This document shows positions 1-6,591 of a stretch of 11,590 nucleotides of DNA, piece by piece. The notes under the pieces were generated by a model. It worked only from the letters and a program-made list of their open reading frames with translations. It searched no databases and was not told the origin of the DNA. Origin of the DNA: Clostridia bacterium (GTDB lineage Bacteria; Bacillota; DSM-521; Neomoorellales; Neomoorellaceae); NCBI GenBank assembly GCA_012727745.1, contig JAAYGJ010000203.1, positions 1 to 11,590 of the forward strand, written 5' to 3'. Each line of letters opens with the position of its first letter. The stretch's first letter is position 1. The position numbers and the translations under genes were made by a program.

Positions 1-177
1 CTTGGGATGGTATCGCTCTTAAGCCTATCGATGGCCATCACCACCATGGTGAACCTGACTGGCCGCTGCTTTCTGCAGACCGGATTTAATAAGGTGCATG
101 CCGTACAGGAAAAGGGCCAGACCGCCGGCGAGTTCGGTAATGACGTTAAAGATCAACTACTACCCTCCCCTGTGTAA
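1..177 (+). CDS. C-terminal end of an unrecognised protein (cut by window edge)
   Basis: Frame 1 is open from the first base to a TAA at 175-177, giving 58 residues with no start in view. The first part is hydrophobic (LGMVSLLSLSMAITTMV) and could be the end of a membrane helix. The rest is polar, with a soluble-looking tail ending DQLLPSPV. I do not recognise the family. The gene converges on phoU, whose stop lies 34 bases away, and no intrinsic terminator is visible between them. The short length makes the coding call moderate, but the codon choice and the clean stop just before phoU are consistent with a real gene end. Confidence 0.5.
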   Translation, partial: LGMVSLLSLSMAITTMVNLTGRCFLQTGFNKVHAVQEKGQTAGEFGNDVKDQLLPSPV

Positions 178-211
178 AACGTAGGATGTGTAAGCTGGGA
201 GTCTTGCCTCG

Positions 212-913
212 TTAGGTGATGTCTTTACGGGTTTTGTGGGGTCCCTGCTGGCCTTTAAAGGGACGGCGTTCGCCGGTCTCGCGGTAAATAACCAATTCCG
301 CCAGGTTGACAGCATGATCGGCGATCCGTTCCAGGTAGCGGGCCACCAGGGCAAGGTAGCTGGCCTGGTCCACGTAATCCGGGCTTTTTTTCATATATCC
401 GACTAATTCTGTATAAAGGGTTTCAAATAGGTAATCGACAGCATCGTCAGCGGCGGCTACTTCTCTGGCCGCCTCCTGGTCACGGTCCAGCAGGGCAGTC
501 AGACTCTTGCGCAGCATATCCCGGGCCAGTTTACTCATATGGGGTATATCAACCAAGGGCTTAAAATAAGGTCCTAAATTAGCAAGACGTTCCGCTGTCT
601 CGGCGATATTGACGGCATTGTCGCCGATGCGTTCCAGTTCCCTGCTAACCCACATCACTGTAGCCAGCAGGCGCAGGTCAGCACCGCAGGGCTGCTGCAG
701 GGATATGAGGTCCAGGGAGGTCATTTCAATGCTGTGGGCCAGGTCATCGACAAAATCATCCTCTTCAACCACCAGACGTGCCCCGGCAATGTCCTGGGAT
801 TTTAAGGCAGCCAGGGCTCTATCTACCTGAGTGGCAACAAAATCCCCCAGATCAAGTATTTTTTGCTCCAGTTTGACTAGAGCCCGTTCATAGGTATTGA
901 GCGGACGGCCCAT
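212..913 (-). CDS. phoU: Phosphate signalling complex protein PhoU
   Basis: The product has 233 residues, the usual PhoU length, and is predicted to be all-helical. It contains the two-fold PhoU repeat: ERIGDNAVNIAE at about residues 94-105 and ERIADHAVNLAE at about 195-206. These are the paired E-x3-D-x3-N metal-binding signatures of the two three-helix bundles. In the family, PhoU links the PstSCAB phosphate transporter to the PhoR sensor kinase and represses phosphate uptake when phosphate is plentiful. No pst or phoR gene lies in the window, so this copy stands apart from its usual operon. The ATG start is set by a GGGGGGAG Shine-Dalgarno five bases upstream. The gene follows mobB by 40 bases on the same strand and may be co-transcribed. 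A TATAAT at 948-953 could also give it its own promoter. Confidence 0.93.
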   Translation of the reverse strand: MGRPLNTYERALVKLEQKILDLGDFVATQVDRALAALKSQDIAGARLVVEEDDFVDDLAHSIEMTSLDLISLQQPCGADLRLLATVMWVSRELERIGDNAVNIAETAERLANLGPYFKPLVDIPHMSKLARDMLRKSLTALLDRDQEAAREVAAADDAVDYLFETLYTELVGYMKKSPDYVDQASYLALVARYLERIADHAVNLAELVIYRETGERRPFKGQQGPHKTRKDIT

Positions 914-947
914 TATGCTCCCCCCTTTTGATTTCCTCTTTAATCTA

Positions 948-953
948 ATTATA
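948..953 (-). promoter_or_regulatory. Possible -10 element for phoU
   Basis: The minus strand reads TATAAT here, 35 bases ahead of the phoU start and touching the mobB stop codon. No convincing -35 hexamer lies 16-18 bases upstream. It is therefore either a weak promoter or a chance match in the only AT-rich stretch between the two genes. Confidence 0.25.
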
Positions 954-1472
954 TCATTTTATGCCTGAGGGCAAAGGATTAGACAGGATTTTAGCTTCCA
1001 GCAAATCTACCAGCCCGGCGGCATCGTCGAGATCATAGCAGGGGGCTGTGGTGGCCAGAGGTTCGTCGCTGGCTACGGCCAGCAGTTCTTCCGGCGGAGA
1101 GATAAGTTCTCCGGGTACCGCGGCACGGTGGACTTCTATTTTAGGTTTATTGCCATGTTTGTAGCCCTCGGTAATAATAAGGTCCACATTATTGAGCCGG
1201 GCGGCAATTCTATCCAGGGGAATTTCAGCATCCAGCCGCTCGATCATAGCCATTTTTGCCGGTGTGGAGATAACTACAATATCAGCTCCGGCTTCGTAGT
1301 GGCCCCAGGTGTCCTTGCCCGGACGGTCTATCTCGAAATCGTGGTCGCTGTGTTTGATAGTAGCCACCCGGTAGCCCCTTTGTTTTAATTCGCGCAGGAG
1401 TTTGACCACCAGGGTTGTTTTGCCGCTGTTGGACCTGCCGACTACAGAAACAATGGGGGACATGGCTGTCAT
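954..1472 (-). CDS. mobB: MobB, molybdopterin-guanine dinucleotide biosynthesis adaptor
   Basis: The product is a 172-residue P-loop GTPase. It has a Walker A motif GRSNSGKTT at residues 12-20 and the MobB hallmark around residues 38-63 (TIKHS, then DFEIDRPGKDTW, then HYEAGAD). TEGYK (101-105) and KIEVHR (111-116) follow, both typical of the family. MobB binds GTP and assists MobA in attaching GMP to molybdopterin, giving the MGD cofactor of the DMSO-reductase/formate-dehydrogenase family. It acts in the cytoplasm. The start at 1472 has AGGAGG eight bases upstream. An internal ATG three codons in (MSPIVS) is less well placed. It lies 64 bases downstream of the mobA-moeA fusion on the same strand, so the two are probably one transcription unit. 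Confidence 0.94.
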   Translation of the reverse strand: MTAMSPIVSVVGRSNSGKTTLVVKLLRELKQRGYRVATIKHSDHDFEIDRPGKDTWGHYEAGADIVVISTPAKMAMIERLDAEIPLDRIAARLNNVDLIITEGYKHGNKPKIEVHRAAVPGELISPPEELLAVASDEPLATTAPCYDLDDAAGLVDLLEAKILSNPLPSGIK

Positions 1473-1481
1473 GAATGTGAA

Positions 1482-1523
1482 CCTCCTCTAATGACAGAGG
1501 TGGGAAGCTTTCTACCCCCACCT
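1482..1523 (-). promoter_or_regulatory. Two overlapping hairpins ahead of mobB
   Basis: In the 64-base gap between the fusion gene and mobB, one inverted repeat pairs 1498-1504 (AGGTGGG) with 1517-1523 (CCCACCT). A second, shorter one pairs 1485-1489 with 1496-1500. They share bases 1498-1500, so they cannot both form fully. The shorter hairpin overlaps the first half of the mobB AGGAGG. There is no U-run, so this is not an intrinsic terminator. A role in translational coupling is an inference only. Confidence 0.3.
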
Positions 1524-1536
1524 GCAGACTATAGTT

Positions 1537-3519
1537 TTATCCCTCACATTGCGCTCCGGGCGGGATAACTCCCCCATTCAGCAGCATTACCATTACTTCT
1601 TCCCCTACTGCCGGCTTTGCTCCAGCTGGCAGGTCAAGGAGAGCATTGGCGCCGACGGCGCCGCGAAGGCCCCCCGGCCGGCGCGGCAGGGGTGTGACCT
1701 GCCAGCCGCTGCTGCCGGGTACAGCCCGGGCCCAGAGCAATGAACGCTGAGGCCGCCCCCGGTCTACTGCTGCTGCCAGCCGGGCCGGAAAAGTTTCGGC
1801 AGCAGGCGGCCTCCCACCCAGAGCCCGGATAAGGGGTGCTACCAGCAAATAATAAATCGCCAGCGCCGCCGGGGGAGTGCCGGGCAGCCCCAGCATCAGT
1901 TTTTGGCCGGCCCTGGCAGCAATGGTCCGCCTGCCGGGGCAAATATTCAGCTGGGTAAAGATTAGCTCCCCGCCGGCCCTGGTAAAAGCTGCGGCAGTAA
2001 AGTCATAAGCACCGCCGCCGGCGCCGCCGCTCGTGAGCAGCAAATCGCCCCTTGCCAGGGCTTCCCGGTAGACTGCCGCCTGTTGCTCCGGATCATCCGG
2101 CAGGGTGCCCAGGGGCATTACCCCAGCCCCGTCTGCGGCCGCCGCTGCTGCCAGCGCATAGTAGTTGCTGTTATAGATATGTGCTGCCGGCAAGGAGGCG
2201 TCACCAGGTTCCGTAAGCTCATTCCCGCTGGCAGCCAAAAGTAAGCGTGGCCGGCGGTAAACTTCAACCTCCCGGCGACCCAGAATGGCCAGAAGGCCAA
2301 TTTCCGCTGCCTTCAGGACTGTCCCGCCGGCCAATACTTCTTCGCCGGCTGATATCTCGGCAGCAGCCGGTTCAATATAATCTGTCCCGGGCAAATCAGG
2401 GACGAAAATGTATTGGCCCTGACAAACAACCATCTCCCGCGGAACAACAGTCACTGCACCTTGAGGCAGGCGGGCGCCGGTAAAAATGGCCGCTGCCGTC
2501 CCGGCGCTAATAGTAATTGCCACATCGCTGCCGGCCGCTACGGTCCCCAGCAGGCGGTAACGCCCCGGGGCAGCTCCCGCCCCTCCAGCTCCTACTTTAC
2601 TCCTGCTCCCCTGCCCTGCCCTCTTACCACCGTTTCCATTCCCGGCAGGTGCAATGGTAGCGGCCCCGGACGCAGAAGCAGGACAGCTGTCTTTGCTTTC
2701 CTTGACAGGCCGGCAATTGGCTCCCTGGGCAGGCGGGCCCAGGGCATAGCCGTCCATCCGCGAACGGGAGAAAGGCGGGAAGGGTTCGGCAGCCACCGCT
2801 GCTGCTGCCAGTACCCGCCCGGCGGCAGCCTCAAGAGCTACCTTTTCTACCCCGCAAGGTTTGAGCCCCCGCAACAATAATTCCCGGGCAAGTTCCGGCG
2901 ATAAAGCCTGGTCTTTTTTGCCGAAACAGGCGGCTAGACGTCGCGCTGCCATAAAGTCATCAGGGGTATTAATATTGAGAAAAATCCGCTCCAGGCTATT
3001 GTTGTCAAAATTCTTATATTCTTCAACACCCAGGTAGCGCACCTTTACCCTGGGATAAAAAGCAATAGTCTTGTGTTTTCCCTGTTTAAGGTGCTCCTCA
3101 ATAACAGGCAGGCAGCCCCGGGAATAGACCGCATGCAAAGGCTCCAGGTACTCGCCCCGGCGCGGTACTACCACATCATAGCCGGGAGCCTGTTGTAAAA
3201 GATAGTCGATCAAATCCTGTTCCAGAAAAGGCATATCGCAGGCCACAACAAAGTTATGCCAGTAGGATGAAGCCGCCAGGCCGGCATGGATGCCGCTTAA
3301 AGGCCCCCGGCCGGGAATAATGTCTTCTACCAGGCGCGCATCTAAGTCTTGATAGGCCTCTGGCGTATTGCTGACAACAATTATTTCCGCGAATAACGGC
3401 CGCAATAAAGCCGCTATCGTAGCCAGTAAAGACTGCTCCCCCAAAGGCAGTAAGGCTTTATTGCGACCCATGCGGGTACTTTTCCCACCGGCCAGGATAA
3501 TGCCTGCTGCTCTATGCAA
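1537..3519 (-). CDS. MobA-MoeA fusion: MGD guanylyltransferase joined to a divergent molybdopterin molybdotransferase domain
   Basis: The product has 660 residues. Residues 1-200 are a MobA nucleotidyltransferase: LAGGKSTRMGRNKALL (9-24), GPLSGI (72-77), CDMPF (94-98) and NINTPDDF (182-189). MobA transfers GMP from GTP to molybdopterin. Residues 201-660 follow MoeA, which inserts molybdate or tungstate into adenylated molybdopterin: PPFSRSRMDGYAL (248-260), TGARLPQGAVTVV (347-359), SGNEL (431-435), TSGGAGGGAYD (496-506) and LPGTP (545-549). Several normally conserved residues are replaced: GAD reads GAV, KPGKP reads CPGRR, D-(S/T)-N reads NSN, TGDEL reads SGNEL, and LPGNP reads LPGTP. Residues 264-318 are a Gly/Ala/Ser-rich insert absent from ordinary MoeA. 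The start is TTG, set by GGAGGT eight bases upstream. The MobA half looks active. Activity of the MoeA half is doubtful. A separate canonical moeA elsewhere in the genome is likely. Confidence 0.9.
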   Translation of the reverse strand: MHRAAGIILAGGKSTRMGRNKALLPLGEQSLLATIAALLRPLFAEIIVVSNTPEAYQDLDARLVEDIIPGRGPLSGIHAGLAASSYWHNFVVACDMPFLEQDLIDYLLQQAPGYDVVVPRRGEYLEPLHAVYSRGCLPVIEEHLKQGKHKTIAFYPRVKVRYLGVEEYKNFDNNSLERIFLNINTPDDFMAARRLAACFGKKDQALSPELARELLLRGLKPCGVEKVALEAAAGRVLAAAAVAAEPFPPFSRSRMDGYALGPPAQGANCRPVKESKDSCPASASGAATIAPAGNGNGGKRAGQGSRSKVGAGGAGAAPGRYRLLGTVAAGSDVAITISAGTAAAIFTGARLPQGAVTVVPREMVVCQGQYIFVPDLPGTDYIEPAAAEISAGEEVLAGGTVLKAAEIGLLAILGRREVEVYRRPRLLLAASGNELTEPGDASLPAAHIYNSNYYALAAAAAADGAGVMPLGTLPDDPEQQAAVYREALARGDLLLTSGGAGGGAYDFTAAAFTRAGGELIFTQLNICPGRRTIAARAGQKLMLGLPGTPPAALAIYYLLVAPLIRALGGRPPAAETFPARLAAAVDRGRPQRSLLWARAVPGSSGWQVTPLPRRPGGLRGAVGANALLDLPAGAKPAVGEEVMVMLLNGGVIPPGAQCEG

Positions 3520-3539
3520 GTTGTCTTACCTCCATTAAT

Positions 3540-3549
3540 CCATTAATGG
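3540..3549. promoter_or_regulatory. 10-bp palindrome upstream of the mobA-moeA start
   Basis: CCATTAATGG is a perfect palindrome, and its left half (CCATTAAT) is repeated immediately before it. It lies between the lysR stop and the Shine-Dalgarno of the fusion gene. It could be an operator or a short mRNA fold. Nothing ties it to a named regulator. Confidence 0.2.
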
Positions 3550-3561
3550 GAATGGTGCCCC

Positions 3562-4467
3562 TCAGTCCCCGGGGGGACGGGGTGGGTGCTGGTATAAAAA
3601 ACCTACAAAAGCCTCGGCTGCCGGGTTCAGCGGCTGGCGGCGGCGCACCAGGTATAAATCGCGCTTTAAGTCCAGGCCCTTAATTGGCACTATTACTAAA
3701 CGGCTCAGTTTGACGCTCTTCTCCACTGCCCAGCGGCTGACCAGGGAAATCCCTAAGCCCGCTTCTACTGCAGCTATAATAGCCTCATTGCTGCCCAGCT
3801 CCATTACAACCTGTTCCGGCTTAACCTCAAAACCGGCAGTCTCCAGGCGCTCTTCAAGTACGAGACGCGTACCGGAGTCAGCCTCGCGCCAGATTAAAGG
3901 TTGGTTTTTTAAATCCTGGGGGGTTACAGCCTCCGCGCCGGCCAGGGGGTGTCCTGGCGGCACGATCAGTACCAGCTCGTCCTCTGCAAAACGGCTGAAA
4001 GACAGACTGCGCACCCTGCCTTCAGCCCCAACCACACCCAGGTCTATTACCCCTCCCTGCACGCGCCGGATTACTTCCTGCGAAGCGGCTATTTCCACCG
4101 CCACTTCTACCCGGGGATATTCGCGACGAAAAGCGCCAATAAGGCGCGGCAGGATATAATGTCCAGGCGTAGTACTGGCACCTACGTGCAGCCTACCCCT
4201 GGTCAGCTCCATCAGCTCCGCCAGCTCCTGCTGGGTCTGTTCCAGGTGGCGGGTGATAGCCCGGGCATGGCGGTAACAAATCTGGCCGGCAGCAGTAAGC
4301 TGCACCTCACGGCCGCGCCGTTCCAGCAAACGCACCCCAAAAAATTCCTCCAGGGCTTGCAGCTGTTTGCTCACTGCCGGCTGGGTCAGGTGCAGTTCCT
4401 CCGCCGCGGCGGAAAGGGTACCTTTTTCCACGGTTTTAATAAATGTCAACCAGTAATTGATATTCAT
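3562..4467 (-). CDS. LysR-family transcriptional regulator
   Basis: The product has 301 residues, the standard LysR length. The N-terminal winged helix-turn-helix is clear (FIKTVEKGTLSAAAEELHLTQ, then PAVSKQLQALE, about residues 9-40). It is followed by a linker helix and a two-lobed periplasmic-binding-protein-like effector domain (about 88-290). RGRLHVGASTTPGHYILPRL marks the start of the effector domain, as in CysB/CbbR-type members. LysR proteins are tetramers that bind promoter DNA and respond to a small-molecule ligand. The gene sits 42 bases ahead of mobA-moeA on the same strand and is divergent from the lactate dehydrogenase gene. It could control the cofactor genes, ldh, or itself. 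The effector cannot be read from sequence. AGGAG lies 12 bases ahead of the ATG, an unusually long spacing. Confidence 0.9.
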   Translation of the reverse strand: MNINYWLTFIKTVEKGTLSAAAEELHLTQPAVSKQLQALEEFFGVRLLERRGREVQLTAAGQICYRHARAITRHLEQTQQELAELMELTRGRLHVGASTTPGHYILPRLIGAFRREYPRVEVAVEIAASQEVIRRVQGGVIDLGVVGAEGRVRSLSFSRFAEDELVLIVPPGHPLAGAEAVTPQDLKNQPLIWREADSGTRLVLEERLETAGFEVKPEQVVMELGSNEAIIAAVEAGLGISLVSRWAVEKSVKLSRLVIVPIKGLDLKRDLYLVRRRQPLNPAAEAFVGFLYQHPPRPPGD

Positions 4468-4477
4468 TATAGTATAA
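4467..4477. promoter_or_regulatory. Palindrome in the lysR-ldh divergent region
   Basis: TTATA-G-TATAA is a perfect inverted repeat touching the lysR start codon, in a divergent gap of only 50 bp. It also supplies TATAAC (4473-4478), a possible -10 toward ldh, although I find no good -35. LysR proteins commonly bind interrupted palindromes in such gaps, so an operator is plausible. The spacing is not the classical T-N11-A. Confidence 0.3.
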
Positions 4478-4517
4478 CGCTCCTGGCCGCATCAAAGAAT
4501 AAAGATGAGGTGATACT

Positions 4518-5471
4518 ATGTCCTTTCAGGGGCCGCACAAAGTAGCTATTATCGGCGCCGGACACGTTGGTGCCAGCACCGCCTTTGCCCTGCTTTTCAG
4601 CCCCCTAGTAAAAGAAATTGTACTGGTAGATAAAAACCAGGCCAAGGCTGAGGGTGAAGCCATGGACCTGGCCCATGCTGCTACGCTGGTCCGCCCGGTC
4701 AACATTCATGCCGGCGAGGCGGCCGATTGCGCCGGCGCCCGTATTATTATTTTCACGGCCGGCGTTAACCAGCAGCCCGGTCAGAGCCGTCTCGACCTGG
4801 TACAGCGCAACACAGCCATCGTCCGTGAAGCCCTGCCACCCCTTTTGCAATACTGCCCTGAGGCTGTCCTGATCATGGTCAGCAACCCGGTGGACATCCT
4901 CACTTATGCTGCCTGGAAAATCTCCGGGCTGCCCGAACACCGGGTGCTGGGCTCCGGCACTGTCCTGGACAGCGCCCGCTTCCGCCATCTCCTCAGCAGC
5001 CAGCTCCATTTCGATGCGCGCAATATTCACGCTTACGTTATCGGCGAACACGGTGATACCGAAGTGCCGGTCTGGAGCCTGGCCAACGTGGCCGGGGTCG
5101 ATCTGGAAAAATTTTACCTGCTGGACGGAGCTCAGGAAGAACATAATTTCCGTTCCGAAGTCAGCCGCCAGGTCCGTAAGGCCGCCTATGAAATCATTGA
5201 GCGCAAAAGAGTTACTTCCTACGGCGTTGCCCTTGCCTTAAGCCGCATTACCGAATGCATCCTCCGGGACGAGCACAGCGTCCTGGCCGTGTCCAGTGTT
5301 ATCCGCCACCTCTACGGCATTGACGGCGAAGTAGCCTTAAGCCTGCCCTGCCTGATTACCCGCCGGGGCAGAGAAAAAGTCATTGCCATCCCTCTGGCGG
5401 AGAGTGAAAAAAACGAACTACTGCACTCGGCGGCAACCTTACAGGAGGTTATTAAACAGCTCGATCTCTAG
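4518..5471 (+). CDS. ldh: L-lactate dehydrogenase (NAD-dependent)
   Basis: The product has 317 residues and converts pyruvate and NADH to L-lactate and NAD. The Rossmann motif GAGHVGAS (13-20) is followed by D38 at the end of strand 2, which indicates NAD over NADP. The substrate loop NQQPGQSR (84-91) has Gln at the specificity position (Q102 in standard LDH numbering), where malate dehydrogenases carry Arg, and it keeps the catalytic loop Arg (R91). DSARFR (151-156) supplies the Asp-168 and Arg-171 equivalents, and GEHGD (176-180) holds the proton-relay His. R156 and H171 match the Arg-173/His-188 positions that bind fructose 1,6-bisphosphate in bacterial LDHs, so allosteric activation is possible. 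The GAGGTG Shine-Dalgarno lies five bases ahead of the ATG. The gene is single, divergent from lysR, and ends 17 bases from the convergent XRE gene. Confidence 0.95.
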   Translation: MSFQGPHKVAIIGAGHVGASTAFALLFSPLVKEIVLVDKNQAKAEGEAMDLAHAATLVRPVNIHAGEAADCAGARIIIFTAGVNQQPGQSRLDLVQRNTAIVREALPPLLQYCPEAVLIMVSNPVDILTYAAWKISGLPEHRVLGSGTVLDSARFRHLLSSQLHFDARNIHAYVIGEHGDTEVPVWSLANVAGVDLEKFYLLDGAQEEHNFRSEVSRQVRKAAYEIIERKRVTSYGVALALSRITECILRDEHSVLAVSSVIRHLYGIDGEVALSLPCLITRRGREKVIAIPLAESEKNELLHSAATLQEVIKQLDL

Positions 5472-5488
5472 CTTTTGCTGCAGCCTGT

Positions 5489-6247
5489 CTAGTGACTGCG
5501 CTTATATAGCTGAATAAAATTAAGAATAAAGCGTAGTTCAGCTTCACTGCAGTTGCAAATCAGGCGCAGCACCGACTGTACCTGGGGTTCCAGCAGGAGC
5601 TGGCGCAGCTCGGGACTCATCTGGCTTAAAATCTCTTCCAGCCCGGCATCGTCGGCAATAAAATAACAGGGTGATACATCAAGGACTCTGCCTATTTTCT
5701 CCAGAGTTTTTAACGAAGGCTGGACCTTGCCATGTTCAATCTGGCCGATCAGCCCCGCTGAGACACCGGCAGCTTTGGCCAGTTCGGCCTGGGTAAGGCC
5801 CTGCTCTTCTCTAATCTGGCGCAGTTTGTGCCCCAGAGAGCCGCCGCTGCTGATAAGGGAACTTAAAGGAATTTCCAGAGCAGCCGCAATTTTTTTTAAG
5901 GTGCTGATGGCCGGATAGACGTGGCCGCGCTCAATTTCACTGAGATAAGATACGGATATTCCCGCTGCTTCAGCCAGCGAACTCAGGTCCCTGCCAGCCC
6001 TTTCCCGCAGGATGCGGAGTTTTTCTCCCAATACGATACCCCGCTCGCCGCCGGTTTCAAGCAGCTGTTCCTGGGGATAATTCAGGGCTTTTGATATTTT
6101 TTGCAGGGTTTTCAGGGAAGGCCCCTTGGCTCCCCTCTCAATCTCGCTCAAATAAGATACGGAAACGGAGGCTTTTTGGGCCAGCTCCTGTAATGAATAG
6201 CCCCGTTCCTCCCTGAGTTCCCGGATGCGTTTGCCACATACCCGCAT
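5489..6247 (-). CDS. Transcriptional regulator with three tandem XRE helix-turn-helix domains
   Basis: The product has 252 residues. Three complete XRE/Cro-C1 domains lie in tandem at about residues 5-63, 74-132 and 138-196. The first two share an identical recognition-helix segment, SVSYLSEIERG (29-39 and 98-108). The third reads SAGLIGQIEHG (163-173). A helical C-terminal segment (about 203-250, with an LRLICNCSEAELRFILNF run) could be a dimerisation part. There is no cupin, peptidase or other sensor domain. Most XRE regulators carry one HTH. Three in one chain suggests binding to several spaced half-sites, and the flanking DNA is rich in such repeats. GGGAG lies seven to eight bases ahead of the ATG. 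The gene is divergent from the glycosyltransferase across about 380 bp and converges on ldh. Its targets are unknown. Confidence 0.9.
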   Translation of the reverse strand: MRVCGKRIRELREERGYSLQELAQKASVSVSYLSEIERGAKGPSLKTLQKISKALNYPQEQLLETGGERGIVLGEKLRILRERAGRDLSSLAEAAGISVSYLSEIERGHVYPAISTLKKIAAALEIPLSSLISSGGSLGHKLRQIREEQGLTQAELAKAAGVSAGLIGQIEHGKVQPSLKTLEKIGRVLDVSPCYFIADDAGLEEILSQMSPELRQLLLEPQVQSVLRLICNCSEAELRFILNFIQLYKRSH

Positions 6248-6275
6248 TGTTTCGCTCCCAATAGATCATTATTTC

Positions 6276-6308
6276 ACTATAATCATAGTCTTACTATATC
6301 GAGTATAT
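6276..6308. promoter_or_regulatory. Two adjacent palindromic sites upstream of the triple-HTH regulator
   Basis: ACTAT-N4-ATAGT (6276-6289) is a perfect 5-bp inverted repeat. Three bases further on, 6293-6308 begins with the same ACTAT and continues ATCGAGTATAT, an imperfect version. The pair lies 29-61 bases ahead of the regulator's start, where its promoter should be. The minus strand here also offers TATAGT-like -10 sequences. Two spaced palindromes are what an autoregulating XRE protein would be expected to use. Confidence 0.4.
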
Positions 6309-6380
6309 GTTATCGGCCAGGCAGTGTCAAGTTGCCAATTTTCTCATATTCTCATGCCCCTTGTTTTCGCCACCATACCC

Positions 6381-6546
6381 TGCCGGGCCCGCAAAAATAT
6401 ATCCCCGGCAAAACAGCCTGCAAACATGGATATTTGCGGGGAATAAAGGGAAAAATTTGCGCAAACGGGCCGTTACGCGGCTAACAGTTAGATGAAAGCG
6501 GCCAAATAAACCTCTATAATAAAGCTTTACCATATTTGCCGGGGAA
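6381..6546. repeat. Cluster of TTTGC(C)GGG boxes and inverted repeats
   Basis: A core of TTTGC(C)GGG recurs in the non-coding region. It appears as TTTTTGCGGG on the minus strand (6388-6397), TTTTGCCGGGG on the minus strand (6403-6413), ATATTTGCGGGGAA on plus (6430-6443) and ATATTTGCCGGGGAA on plus (6532-6546). The palindrome TTTGCGCAAA (6456-6465), followed by CGGG, is a relative. CCCGCAAA (6388-6395) and TTTGCGGG (6433-6440) form a perfect 8-bp inverted repeat. TGCCGGG (6381-6387) also pairs with CCCGGCA (6404-6410). No open frame runs through here. A multi-site operator for a DNA-binding protein is the simplest reading. Confidence 0.5.
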
Positions 6547-6562
6547 AAGCTCTAAGTAAGAA

Positions 6563-6591
6563 TTGGGGAGAAAATAAGGTTATGTTATAAT
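6563..6591 (+). promoter_or_regulatory. Extended -10 promoter for the glycosyltransferase gene
   Basis: A perfect TATAAT (6586-6591) is preceded by TGT, giving the TGn extended -10 element. TTGGGG (6563-6568) sits 17 bases upstream as a partial -35. Transcription would start near 6598. That leaves a leader of about 30 bases that includes the GGGGGG Shine-Dalgarno at 6615-6620. Confidence 0.6.

Noticed and set aside
2413..2880. 155-codon plus-strand frame opposite the MoeA domain
   Set aside because: It is a GC-rich antisense shadow of the MobA-MoeA gene, with no family resemblance.
3949..4545. 198-codon plus-strand frame opposite lysR
   Set aside because: It overlaps a clear LysR gene on the other strand and runs into the ldh start. 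The composition and residues are those of an antisense shadow.
6515..6520. Second plus-strand TATAAT upstream of the glycosyltransferase
   Set aside because: It has no -35 match at 16-18 bases and no TGn extension. The TATAAT at 6586 is better placed.
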